Below are positions 23,315 through 34,346 of a DNA stretch of 64,000 bases, in pieces (the first letter of the stretch is position 1; the number at the start of each line of letters is the position of its first letter). The position numbers and the translations under genes were made by a program. Below the pieces are notes generated by a model, which ran no database searches, was not told the origin of the DNA, and saw nothing but the letters and a program-made list of their open reading frames with translations. Origin of the DNA: Batkoa obscura (taxonomy: Eukaryota > Entomophthoromycota > Entomophthoromycetes > Entomophthorales > Batkoaceae). The stretch lies in contig JASVEC010000077.1 in assembly GCA_030770535.1 (NCBI GenBank), positions 1 through 64,000 on the forward strand. Direction: 5' to 3'.

Positions 23315-23775
23315 GTGAAATATCGCTTTGTCAGTTCCATGGTTAATTATAGTATAATAATCCCCTAAGCTGTTGTGTTCTCGAGTTCAGAGAAAATCAA
23401 CCCCATGTTCTTAGTTTGATTTGTTATAAGAATTTCTAGCTTCATCCCAAATATTATCTTCTCATTTTGATATTTATACTTTTCAGAGTATAAAAGAGTT
23501 TACAGAGTATAGTAGTTCGAGGCTTTTTAACTGAATTATTCCCTGATATCTCGAACATTTAATAAAGCCACTAAGTTTTCTTAATAGTATTTTACGTAGA
23601 TTTTACATTAGTATTGTCTATTCTACTTGTCTTATATAGCATGTAACCTATTACATGCTATTCCTCATAATACAAGTCTATCTTAGTCACATAAACTAAG
23701 ACCTTTTGACTTACAACTAGTTAATCAACCAAAAACTGCTTTTAACTCCAACCACTAAGAAGTACCAGATTTCAC
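23315..23775 (-). mobile_element. element G copy 2a
   Basis: About 461 bp from GTGAAATATCGCTTTGTCAG to the CAGATTTCAC end. It is almost identical to copy 2b in reverse orientation and distinct from pair 1 in many internal positions (for example TTCTCATTTTGATATTTATA). Confidence 0.82.
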
Positions 23776-23847
23776 AGTTTATAATTAATAAATTAAATTT
23801 ACAAAAAATATTAATATTCATTATACTTATTAAAAAAACTATATATA

Positions 23848-23944
23848 GTGATGTTTTTTTGGCTTCATCACTTTTTCCATCTTTCAAGCACTATTTAAGC
23901 GGAAAAATTGGTAGTAAAATTCTTAAATACAAAAATACACCCCC
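23848..23944 (+). mobile_element. MITE-A copy, plus orientation
   Basis: Starts GTGATGTTTTTTTGGCTTCA and ends AATACACCCCC. The middle reads TTTCAAGCACTATTTAAGCG. Confidence 0.82.
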
Positions 23945-24525
23945 ATGTTATCTTTTTGCTTAAAATTATATTTATTAAAATTTTAAAAAATGCTAAAATA
24001 TAATTTTATTATTTATTGCATTAATTAATATAATTAAATTAGTAATGATTTTTGGTTTTTTATATATAAGTTCTAGTCATTAATACTATTAAACATTGTT
24101 TTACTATAATAAAATTTTTGAAATTAAAAGGAGCTTTAGACTTGTTGCTATTTTTAAGTGCTTTTTTAAAGCTAATTTATACAAGTTAGCTTAAAAGCTT
24201 GGTTTGAATCCTATCTGACTTAATTTTTAGTAAAAAGTGCAAATTGAGCATTAAATGCTATAAAATTCTTTGCTTTTTGCTTAAAATAATTTACATTAAA
24301 GCATCTTTTTTATCCATTTTATTAATGGTCGTTTTATAATTTTGTTATACAAAAAATGAGAATAAAATATGACTTAGAAAATTTTATTATTAACTTCAAC
24401 CAAGCTTTTAAATTTAATATTGATTTTTACCTATATTTAAATTAACTGATCATTAAATTTATTTTTAGTTATTTAAGTTCCTTTTATCTTTTTAAAACTA
24501 GATTTTTTGAAATATATAATTATAC
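23945..24525. other. AT-rich spacer, no gene
   Basis: About 580 bp between short elements. A GGTTTGAATCC stretch at about 24202 resembles a tRNA B box, but no cloverleaf can be drawn around it. Confidence 0.4.
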
Positions 24526-24619
24526 GGGGATGTATTTTTTTGTTTAAGAATTCTACTAACAATCTTTCTGCTCAAATAGCACTCGAAAAATGGAAAAAGT
24601 GAAATAAAAAAAAAACCTC
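24526..24619 (-). mobile_element. MITE-A copy, minus orientation
   Basis: Starts GGGGATGTATTTTTTTGTTT and ends AAAAAAACCTC. A few bases of the middle are lost. Confidence 0.8.
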
Positions 24620-24683
24620 ATATGCTGTATGTTAACGGTACTGTAATTTAAAAAGTTGGTATATTAATATAAAACTAGCAAAT

Positions 24684-24781
24684 GAGGATGTTTTTTTGGC
24701 TTCATTACTTTTTCCATCCTTTAAGCACTATTTGAGCGGAAATTTTATTAGTAAAATTCTTAAACCTAAAAATACACCCCC
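24684..24781 (+). mobile_element. MITE-A copy, first of a tandem pair
   Basis: A 98-bp copy from GAGGATG to CACCCCC. It is flanked by AAAT on both sides. The right-hand AAAT is shared as the left flank of the next copy. Confidence 0.87.
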
Positions 24782-24785
24782 AAAT

Positions 24786-24883
24786 GGAGATGTTTTTTTG
24801 GCTTCATTAATTTTTCCATCTTTCAAGCACTATTTGGGCGGAAAAGGTGTTAATAAAATTGTTAAATACAAAAATACATCCCC
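24786..24883 (+). mobile_element. MITE-A copy, second of a tandem pair
   Basis: Directly follows the previous copy after a shared AAAT, and ends CATCCCC followed by AAAT. A new copy landed in the target duplication of the other, or the pair arose by unequal exchange. Confidence 0.87.
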
Positions 24884-25051
24884 AAATCATAACATATAAT
24901 TAAAGTTTGATTATACGTGCTTAATGTAAAATAAAATAAAGTATTTTATATTTTTTTAGCTGGCTTATATTTAATATACAAACCGAAACATAAAATAATT
25001 TATATAATTTATAATTCAATAACGACTACTTTTTTGAAATAAATATGGAGT

Positions 25052-25510
25052 GTGAAATCTGGTACTCAGTGATTGGAGTCAAAAATAGCTATTTGTTGGT
25101 TGAATATACTGTAAGTCGAAAGGTCTTAGTTTATGTGACTAAGATAGACTTGTATTATGAGGAATAGCATGTAATAGGTTACATGCTATATAAGACAAGT
25201 AGAATAGACAATACTAATGTAAAATCTACGTAAAATACTATTAAGAAAACTTAGTGGCTTTATTAAATGTTCGAGATATCAGGGAATAATTCAGTTAAAA
25301 AGCCTCGAACTACTATACTCTGTAAACTCTTTTATACTCTGAAAAGTATAAATATCAAAATGAGAAGATAATATTTGGGATGAAGCTAGAAATTCTTATA
25401 ACAAATCAAACTAAGAACATGGGGTTGATTTTCTCTGAACTCGAGAACACAACAGCTTAGGGGATTATTATACTATAATTAACCATGGAACTGACAAAGC
25501 GATATTTCAC
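25052..25510 (+). mobile_element. element G copy 2b
   Basis: About 459 bp from GTGAAATCTGGTACTCAGTG to GCGATATTTCAC. It is the inverted partner of 2a, with 1.28 kb between them. A short element begins two bases after its end. Confidence 0.82.
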
Positions 25511-25511
25511 A

Positions 25512-25607
25512 GGGGACGTATTTTTTGATTTAAAATTTTACCAACAAATTTTCCATTTAAATAGCGCTTAAAAAATGGAAAAAGTGATGAAACCAAAAAA
25601 TATCCCC
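25512..25607 (-). mobile_element. MITE-A copy, minus orientation, abutting element G 2b
   Basis: Starts GGGGACGTATTTTTTGATTT and ends AAAAAATATCCCC. Confidence 0.82.
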
Positions 25608-25805
25608 ATATGGTGTCAATACAAATGTCCTGAAAATTTAAGGACTAACCTTTGCATGTTTATAAAGTGAAAGTAAAAAAAAAAACTATGCTCTTTTGGT
25701 TGCTTTAACTTAACATTGTTATGCTTTTTACTACCATCTAATTTTTGATTATATAGAGGATTACTTCCAAATAGCAACAGATCGTTTTATTGTTGAATAA
25801 AATAT

Positions 25806-25904
25806 GTGGATGTTTTTTTTGGATTCATTATTTTTTCCATCTTTTAAGCGCTATTTAAATGGAAAATTTGTTAGTAAAATTCTCAAATACAAAAATACAT
25901 CCCC
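25806..25904 (+). mobile_element. MITE-A copy with ATAT duplication
   Basis: Starts GTGGATGTTTTTTTTGGATT, keeps TTTTAAGCGCTATTTAAATG, and ends CATCCCC. Flanked by ATAT on both sides. Confidence 0.86.
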
Positions 25905-26246
25905 ATATTATAAGGAGTAATTATATTATAGTTATTATGTTTAATTTAGTTATACAGCATGTTTTGTAGATTTGTAAAATTGTCAGTTTTTATCTAGAAC
26001 TTTTTTTAGCTTTTTATAAAGTTGATTGTATATCATATTTTTTATATATTTTATCTTTATTTTATTGTATTATAATCTTATGTTTGAACTTATTATGTCA
26101 AATAATAATCTATTATTAATACATCTAATACAGATTTTAGAATATATTAAATTTACAAAAAGATCTTGGTTCATTAATTGAAGTAACTTAAATCTAAGAT
26201 TAAAAATAAGAAATATTGATATGATAAAAAATAATAGTAAATTTAT
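25905..26246. other. 3' flank of the GPCR gene
   Basis: AT-rich spacer, presumably including the 3' untranslated region of the minus-strand GPCR. No other feature. Confidence 0.4.
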
Positions 26247-27545
26247 TTAAGCTTGATAAACGATAGCTTCTTCCTTTGAATATTTTGAATATGGTTCAAT
26301 ATGACTACTTGCACTATCTAAGATAGGATCTTGAGAATGATTAGTAACAAAGTCCGATAATGTATCTAAATCTACTGTGTTTTGTTTACTTTTGCTTTTA
26401 CCAAACATAGATTGATCATTATCTTCATAACTAGGTCTATTTCGATTATCAACTCTTCTTTTAGAACCCAAAAATGATAAAAAACTATTAACTAATTCAG
26501 CTCGATAGATTTGCCAATCATCATTAGTAGGTTGATGTAAAAACAATACGACCAAAGGAGAGATTAAAGCATGATTGGAAATAGTAATTACAACAACGAA
26601 GTCCCAAACTACATTACGTGGATTCAAAGAAACTAATTCATAGGCCAATGCTAAAATTTCTGGAAAACAAATTAAATTATAAACAATCATTGTTAAAAAA
26701 GTTTTATAAAGTAGCGTATTAGCTAATTGTTTTGATTTCTTTGCTTCTCTTAATTTAAAGGAACTTGGTACAGGTTGTTGTAACATAGCTGGTAGACTTA
26801 ATACATCATTGTTTCCATTTGTAGTTTTAACTTTAGTTTTGATTTCATTTTCATTATATTCTGAAGTAGGATTTAATAATAATTTACGATGATGCATTAA
26901 AATAGAAAGATAAGAAGAGTTAAATACTAAACCTGCCATAATAGATTGAATTGTAAAAAATCCAATATAAATAGCACCAAATGAGGATTGATCAATTAAA
27001 ACTAAAGAATAAACACAAGAAGGCATTGGCATAAATTGAGAAGTAGCTGCGCCCACTAGACCTAAAATTAAAGGTGGACTAACATAACCAACAGCTAATG
27101 AATAATAAGACCATGGAGTCCATTTAATACCTTTAACAGTAAACATATAGCGTTCAAAAGATAAAATAGCTACCATATAAAGCGATATTAGAATTAAAAA
27201 AGGAATTAAAAAACCAGATATTTGTACCCAAACATTAGAATAATAAATATTATAACTTGTAGCTACCATTAATATTTGATTAACTATAACTACTCCACAA
27301 TATAACAAATCAATAGATAAGACTACACTTACTAACATCATGTCAATATTGTAATGACTTTTTAATCTTTTTAATACCAGCCGTAATACAAGTCCATTAA
27401 AAAATAAAGCTAATAGGCCGCTTAAAAAAGACCACCAACCTCCTATATATTTTAAATAATCAGCATCGGCTAACATATCATCTAATCGCAAAGTGTAATC
27501 TGAAGGATGGAAAGGGTATCGTGTTAAAGTAGGATCTTCTGACAT
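26247..27545 (-). CDS. rhodopsin-like (class A) G-protein-coupled receptor
   Basis: A single-exon gene of 432 aa. Hydropathy gives seven membrane segments: about residues 35-58, 68-92, 104-128, 145-168, 190-212, 290-312 and 320-345. A Ser-Phe-Glu-Arg-Tyr sequence at the cytoplasmic end of TM3 (SFERYMFTVKG) stands in the place of the class A E/DRY motif. The third intracellular loop is long and Lys/Asn-rich, followed by a polar C-terminal tail of about 80 residues with many Ser and Thr, as in receptors regulated by phosphorylation. A conserved HQP follows TM7, as in the other GPCRs of this window. The ligand is unknown. It has no close tandem copy here and is only distantly related to the array at 39-47 kb. 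Confidence 0.82.
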   Translation of the reverse strand: MSEDPTLTRYPFHPSDYTLRLDDMLADADYLKYIGGWWSFLSGLLALFFNGLVLRLVLKRLKSHYNIDMMLVSVVLSIDLLYCGVVIVNQILMVATSYNIYYSNVWVQISGFLIPFLILISLYMVAILSFERYMFTVKGIKWTPWSYYSLAVGYVSPPLILGLVGAATSQFMPMPSCVYSLVLIDQSSFGAIYIGFFTIQSIMAGLVFNSSYLSILMHHRKLLLNPTSEYNENEIKTKVKTTNGNNDVLSLPAMLQQPVPSSFKLREAKKSKQLANTLLYKTFLTMIVYNLICFPEILALAYELVSLNPRNVVWDFVVVITISNHALISPLVVLFLHQPTNDDWQIYRAELVNSFLSFLGSKRRVDNRNRPSYEDNDQSMFGKSKSKQNTVDLDTLSDFVTNHSQDPILDSASSHIEPYSKYSKEEAIVYQA

Positions 27546-28729
27546 TCTTTTTTTATTTTAATTATATTGGAGAAAATTATTTAGTGTTATTTTTTATGTA
27601 AAAAAATAAAATAAAAAATAATTTATGAATAATTGTAAATTCAATAGTTTATATACATTTTGTTAAGTATGTCATTAAAACTAAAATGATAAATAGACAT
27701 TATCCTTTTTTTAAAAGGAAAATAAAAGGAGTCAGGGACAAGTGAATTGATTGGTTTATGATAGTGTGTTTTTTCAAAATAATTTCAATTTTTAGTACTT
27801 TTTATTAACTTTTTTTAGCAATTTATGGATTTTTTAGTTACATAAAAAAGGGGAAATTTAAAATCTCTTCTCACACCTTTTCATTATTTTTAAAAAAAAT
27901 CGATTGTTGATAATAAATTATTTATCAAATCATACATTTATATATAATATTATACTTTTATGAGGTTTTTAATTATTTTTAGTATTTTTACATACAAGAA
28001 ATAAAAATATCACTTCTCTTTACTATAAAATAATAAACTCAATAAGTATAAAAAAAGGAGGTATTTGAATTAAATTTTTAATTTCACCGAAAGAAATTGA
28101 ATAAAATTAAATTTAATGAAATTAAATTAAATATTCTATCCAACGTTGTTAAAATTAATATATATAGTTAATCTGTTTTTTAGTTTAGTTCATATTAATG
28201 ATATAAATAAAGAGTGTTAGTAGTTAAAAGCTTTAAAACTTTGTGTACACTTTTATGAATTTAAAAATAATAAATCATCATGAATACTATTATTGAATAC
28301 TTAAAATTGTATAAGTATGTCTACTTATCGTCATTTTCTATTTTCAAGCAGCCCAAAACTCAAAAAATTATACTGAGATCTTTGAATAAAAAAACATACT
28401 TTACTATTAAATTTATAATATTAAAAATAAAATAAAAACAGTTGAAATTTTGCAACGAATAGTTGTTAAAACTGAAATTTTTATTCGAATTTTTATTTTC
28501 TTTCATTTGAAACCCAATATTTTAAAACAAATATCTTTATTAAACAATTCTATTCATTTTGACCAACTTCAAACTCAAAGCCATCTCAAATCTTCTTGAA
28601 TGAATTTAATTGGTTATATTTAATAAGCATGACATCCTTAATCCATTTCATGACGTCAACTATCAATTTATAAATAAACTACAGTCACTATTTCAAAATT
28701 AATTTAGTCAATTTTTAAAATTAAAAGAG
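27546..28729. promoter_or_regulatory. divergent spacer between GPCR and importin-alpha-like gene
   Basis: 1.2 kb of AT-rich DNA with the 5' flanks of two divergent genes. No gene, no repeat element. A run of AAATTTAATG/AAATTAAAT-type words occurs near 28090-28130. Confidence 0.45.
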
Positions 28730-31079
28730 ATGCCAACCGAAACAAAGAAAACAGAAACTGTGGCAAATGATGTTGATAAAAAACCTATCTTACTAGATCC
28801 CAAGACAGAAGGTTTGAAAGAAAGTTATAATGTAGATACATTACCTGGTTCACCAATTGCTGTTAACAATCGTATGCTTGCTCATGGTAGAGAGATTAAA
28901 AATTTACGTTTAGGACATAAGGGGCAAAGTAAAAAATTCCAAAGATTAAATAAAGAGTTAAATGATGATGGAGCGGGTAAAAATAGCATTTTATTGACTT
29001 ATAGATAGCAATATTAATTTTTTTTTTTAGAAACGGATCCTGAATTTGTATTCCCTTCTTCAAAAGTTCGTTCAATGACGAATATGTTGAAGGTAATTCA
29101 TACTAAAATAAAAAAAGACTGAAGCATTAACACTATTGTTGTTATTTTAGAGTGATAAAAAGCCCAATCGTTTAAGTGCGTTACAACAATTGTCTCATTT
29201 TTTAATTGAACCTTCTACATCACTGAAGGAATTTGTGTTAGAGGGTGAATTTGTAGATTATCTTAAAGTAAATCTTACTTTGTTTTGTAACGAATGAACC
29301 TAATTACAAATTTTATTTAGAACTTCTTAACTTCTACCGATAACGATGAGTTATATCAAGCTTTATGTTGTGTAACTAGTAATTTTATTCTTTTAAACTC
29401 ATGGTAACTCTATTCTAACAGCCAATATTATACAATTTAGACATTGCTGCTGGTTCGCCAGATTTGTGTTTTAAATTATTACCTTTGGTACCTTTATTAA
29501 AAGTTCTTTTAACCAATGAAAAAGTGGTAATTTAAAAATTATCTTTTTTCATAGGTTAAAGATTAATAAAGATCTATTAATTATAATAGGAAGTACAAAC
29601 AATGACCTGTTGGGCCTTAGGTAATATGGCGAATGATGGTAGTGAATTTAGAAAAGCTATTGGGGAAACGAAGACTATTCCAGATTTGGTGAAGTTGTTG
29701 AATAATAAGGTAAGTAAAGTTCTATAAGAGAGTTTATTAAGAGTTAATTTTGCTATTTTTAGGAAGTGGATATTGAATTATTGAAAAATACTTGCTTTGC
29801 ATTATCTTCATTATGTCGTATGCCAGATTCGTTTGCTAAAGAAATTTATCAAGAAGGTGTAGTTGAATTTTTATGTAATAATTTAATGGATGATAAAGTA
29901 AATATGAGTTTTGTTATTTGTTATACATTACTAATAATGATGTGTTTTATTTAGAAAGTAGAAGCTTTTTATGAATTATATTGGGTATTAGCTTATTTAA
30001 GTGCCGAATTGGATGAAATCGATACTTTATTGGATGAATTTAAGTTGAAGGAAATCATGGTAAGATAATAACAACAAGCACGAATAAAGACAAATAAATA
30101 AAGACAAATAAATAAATAACAATAGATTAACTAATAATCTATTATTATTTTAAGGTAGATCATATGTTGCCCTTATATTATCGTAATAAAGAAGCGTTGC
30201 CATTGATACGTATTATTGGCAATCTTATTAGTCAAAATCAAACCAATGCTACTTATTTCTTAGAGAATGGTATGTTTTTAAAAGCATTAAAAAAATTCTT
30301 ACAAGCATGTGATAGGTAACTCAAATTATTTTCATTGTTTCTATGATATTAATTATTTTTTATCGTAGAGTCATTAAAAAAGAGGCTCTTTGGGTATTAT
30401 CAAACCTTACCTCTGGGTAAGTTTTATAATTAATGTTTATTGCATATACTAATTTATATATTATTAATTTGACAGATCTTCCAAGAATGTACAATTATTA
30501 ATGAAAGATGGAATTTTAAATTCGATTATTGGTATTATTAATGAAGATAATTTTGATATTCGTAAAGAAGTAATTTCAAAGCTGATATTAATAGAAACAT
30601 TATGTTTACTTTTATTTGTAGGGAGGCTATAGTGTACTTAATTGTTTGGCTAAAGAAGGTCAAAGTTTTCCAAAAGAATTGTTAACTAGTTTAAGATCGG
30701 GTAAATATTAAATAATATGCAATAATAGTAATAATAATGCCTTGACTTTATTTTAGGTTTTATGGAATTTTTAAAAAGTAAAGATTATGCTATGATTGAA
30801 TTAGGCTTACAATACTTTATTTCTGTATTCCATTATTATCCTGTAAGAGATAATAGAACTATCATATATATAATCATTAAACTAACTCACTGTTTTCCTT
30901 TGTATTAGAAATTAGGCCAAGAAATGGAAGAATCTTCTTTCATAAAAACGGTTGAAGATATACTTTTAGTCTTTAATGATCAATCGATGCATGAATTAAC
31001 TACTTCAGTTTTAAATGCATATTCTGATTTATTAGAGGAAAAATTACAACCTCAAGATAAGAAAGCAAAGTTAAATTAA
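28730..31079 (+). CDS. importin-alpha-like ARM-repeat protein
   Basis: Fourteen exons: 28730-28976, 29031-29092, 29151-29267, 29321-29371, 29422-29526, 29590-29709, 29763-29897, 29955-30059, 30155-30315, 30369-30416, 30476-30569, 30622-30700, 30757-30842 and 30909-31079. The product is 526 aa, the usual importin-alpha length. The ARM repeats read clearly, e.g. TCWALGNMANDGSEFRKAIG, CFALSSLCRMPDS, IRIIGNLISQNQTNATYFL and EALWVLSNLTSGSSKNVQLL, with the Trp/Asn ladder of the family. The N-terminal region (HGREIKNLRLGHKGQSKKFQ) is where an importin-beta-binding domain would be, but it has far fewer Arg residues than a classical one. It is therefore a divergent importin-alpha or a TMCO6-like relative. 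It is the most intron-dense gene here and runs tail-to-tail with the coiled-coil gene. Confidence 0.82.
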
Positions 31080-31324
31080 AAACTTTGTTCTATTTTTTAT
31101 TTTTTTTTGTATATAAGATAAATGCAACAATAAAACAACTGGGGCTTTATGCCTTTCAAGATTTTTCAAACAAAATTAGCTCAATTATTGCTATTATTAT
31201 ATCCTTTAAAATTATTGATTTATCAAAATGCTATTTTTTATTGCTTTTTATTGCTTTTTATTTGTAAAAAATGATATAAAAATAAAACAAACCCTACTTC
31301 AATAGCTCAATTTCATAGTCTTTA

Positions 31325-33366
31325 TCATGACCTATCCTTTCCTTTCTCTTCAACCTCTTGAAACCTCGGTCTTTTAATTTCGGATAAAAATTCCACACCA
31401 GCACCACCACTAGATAAATTATTTTCTATCTCTCTATCATTAACTTGTTCCATTTCCCTCTTTGCATTAATACTCTGTAATATTCTCTCCTCATCTGTTC
31501 TTGGCCAAGAAGTAGGATAGTTGTTTTCCTTTATATCCAATAACTGCAAAAATTGTTGATCATTTAATGGATGATTTAAATTTTGATTCATTAAATTTAT
31601 TAACTGTTTTTTATCTTTGTTAAATACTTCAAGTTGATCTTTTACTGCCAAGTTAATTTCACTTAATTCCTTTTTTAATTCGATGCTTAATTTTAAGGTA
31701 TGATTCAGTTGCTCATTCATGTCCTTTTTAGTATTATTTAGTACTTTTTTTACCATTTCATTCAAATTATTAAATTTTTGTTCTAATTCTTGAGTATTTT
31801 CTTTATCTGATTGTTCATATTGTCGGAAGGTTTCCATCCCGATCTTTTGATTCTTTATGATTTTACTTTGCAATAATTCTAATCTGGTTTTTTCTTCGTC
31901 TAAATGAGTTCCCAATAATTGTTCACCATAAAACTCTTGAAGTTGAATTGCTTTATCTAATGTTTCATTACTACTATCACTTAAATCTTGAAACATTTGT
32001 ACTTTATATTCATTAATTTTATTCATATTTTCTTTCAATTCATTAAAATTAACCTCATATTCTTTCCCTTTTTCAATTTTATTCAATGTCCAAGCTTCAA
32101 TAAAATTATTTACTTTTGAACTCGCCGTTTTTAATTTGTTATTCTCCTGCGAAAATTCATTCAACTGTTGTAACATACTTTCTTTGATCCTATTCATCAA
32201 TTGTGGCTCTTTAGTCTCATACTCTTGTAGTACTTCCTGTAAACTTTTAATTTGATTTTTAAGCTCTTGAATTTCCACTTGGTATTCATCAATAATTTTT
32301 TGTTTATTATCATTCAATTCTTTTTGATGTTTTTGAATTAAAGTGCTGCTTTCAATCTCGGCTTCTTTTATAAATTTTTCAAAAATTTCTTTTTGGCTGG
32401 CTATCTATAATAAAATTTTTAAACCATTCATTTACTTATAATATAAAATTAAATCAACTTACCCTTTGTTTAGCATCTGTTCTTTCCTTTGCATTCTGAC
32501 ACCTTAACTCTACCAATTCTCCCAGCTTCTCATTGATAAAAACAATGCTTCCACTTTGTGATGTTTTAATGTGTTCTTTTACTTTCTTGATCTTCTCTTC
32601 CCCTTGTTTATTTACATTCAGTATAAATTGTTCTACTTCTTTATTAAGTTTTTCAGCCTCAATATTAAGTTTTTCAGTAATTTCTTGTTGTTCCTAATCC
32701 ATGTAATTTAATTTAAATTTAATAAAAATAATTCTGTTTACTTTTCTAACAGCTAATTCCGAGCTTTCAGCAAACTGTTGTAATTTATTTAGACTTTTCC
32801 TTTGTACTTCATGAAACTGCTGTAACTTAAACTTCAATTCATCTTCAATCTCTATTGTTGAAGCTTGTATCTTTTCTAAAGTTAGCTTAACATCCTCTTG
32901 TAAATTAGGTACTTGATCTAGATAATATTAAATTCTAATACTCATCATATTTTAATACAATCTACTTACTCAATTTTCCCTTTAGCATATCCCATTCTTT
33001 CTTTTTTTCTTTAATACAATTTAATAACTTTTTCGCTACCAAATCCAATTCCTTTTCCGTATTAAAATAGGCATTCTTTACCCTCCTCAAGCCCTCAATC
33101 TCACTCCTTAGTCCAATGATCATACTATCCTTAGCTTCTCCCACTTCCGTTAACTTAATACACTTGCTTTTTTCGGCTTCAAACTTGGATTTAAAATCTT
33201 CAGTTTCTTTTTTTGAAGTGGTTAATTTTAGTGATGACTCCTCTAGCTTCCCTTCTAGCTCTGTGATCCTTTCGGTTAATTCATGGTTCTTTTCTTGCTC
33301 CTCGCACAATTCTTGCTTTGTTTTTTCTAAACTATCACCACTTCCAAGGTTTAATAGATTCCACAT
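31325..33366 (-). CDS. long coiled-coil protein, function unknown
   Basis: Four exons on the minus strand: 33366-32970, 32917-32742, 32693-32463 and 32404-31325; all introns are GT-AG of 50-60 nt. The product is 627 aa. Almost the entire length is predicted coiled coil (heptads with Leu/Ile and Glu/Lys/Gln), from about residue 15 to 520. A short non-coiled C-terminal part follows, containing NYPTSWPRTDEERIL and a basic/acidic tail. No globular domain, membrane segment or motor head is visible. It resembles filamentous or tethering proteins in general, and I cannot assign a family. The start MWNLLNLGSGDSLEK is the first Met of the open frame. Confidence 0.75.
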
Positions 33367-34346
33367 TTTCCTTTGATGGGAATAATGAAGCTATTTGTTT
33401 TAAAAAGTGTTGGATTTATGACTGGAATTTTTTGTTTTTTAAGTGTGAGAAAATTCAAGTTGGGATCAAAAGTTGAATAAAATGAAGTTTGGGTGAAGTT
33501 TTTTGAAAAGGAAAGGAAAGTAAATTGGTTGAAATTGAAGTATTAAGAGTTAAATTGTTTTAAATTGTGAGGACACAAGCAGCTGATTGATTTCAAAGTA
33601 TGATAAATTTAGTTTGTTATCATGCTACAACGCTAAATGGATCCATTGTTTAAGCATATATACTTGTACTAATATCCAATAAAAATTGACTTATTTTTTT
33701 GGCTATATGCTCACTTTTTTTACGTAGGTATTTTTTGCTAAATGCAACTTTTACAACTCTTTTGGAACTTATCTAGTGGTAATTTTTATAAGTGTATTAT
33801 TTTTTATATAGTCAATAGTTTTAAAGCCTGTTCAAATATAGCCAGATTTTAATCCGAGTTTCTCTCTTAAATGAGCAGTTAATTTTTTCGAAAAAGAATT
33901 GTAGCATGGATTGCTGGAAAATAACAATAGTCAAAATTCCAAATACTTCAGTAAACAATCAAGTACCCAGTGCTTTTTCAGAATAAAATAAGTGGAATAG
34001 AAATAAGATTTAAGATCGATAATAATAATAAGCAAGTTTTATATTCAAAATATTAAATATAGCAACTGAAATTCTAACCACATCGTATTACTTTATTTAT
34101 TTGATTATTTAATATTTCTTGTTTTTATTCTTCAGCTGATGCAAATTTTAATTTGAATAGTTTCAAAAATATATTTATTATTTTCATAAATAAATTTAAT
34201 GTATTATTTGTAGTTTATTAGAATAAAATATATTTAATAATATATTAGAATACTACTAATAATATACAATTTACATACAATGTTAACAAAAAAAGATCAA
34301 TGAAAATTCAAAATTTTATTATATTAAAACTAGTTAGTGAAATAAT
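33367..34346. other. spacer with one copy of a dispersed repeat
   Basis: Non-coding DNA between the start of the coiled-coil gene and the end of the transporter gene. It contains the dispersed repeat listed at 33741-33905. Confidence 0.45.
33741..33905 (+). repeat. dispersed repeat R1, copy 1
   Basis: Shares an ordered series of blocks with 49821-49975: TGCAACTTTT, TAGTGGTAATTTTTA, AGCCAGATT, TTTCTCTCTTAAATGAGCA and AAAAGAATTG. Family unknown, no termini seen. Confidence 0.6.

Noticed and set aside
24202-24212. GGTTTGAATCC resembling a tRNA B box
   Set aside because: No matching A box or cloverleaf at the right spacing.
24696-24899. 67-codon frame with two internal repeats
   Set aside because: It is simply the translation of two tandem short elements.
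31085-31267. 60-codon hydrophobic frame
   Set aside because: Directly after the importin-alpha-like stop codon, poly-T driven, no features; likely 3' untranslated sequence.
33116-33376. 86-codon plus-strand frame
   Set aside because: Antisense shadow of the coiled-coil gene's first exon.
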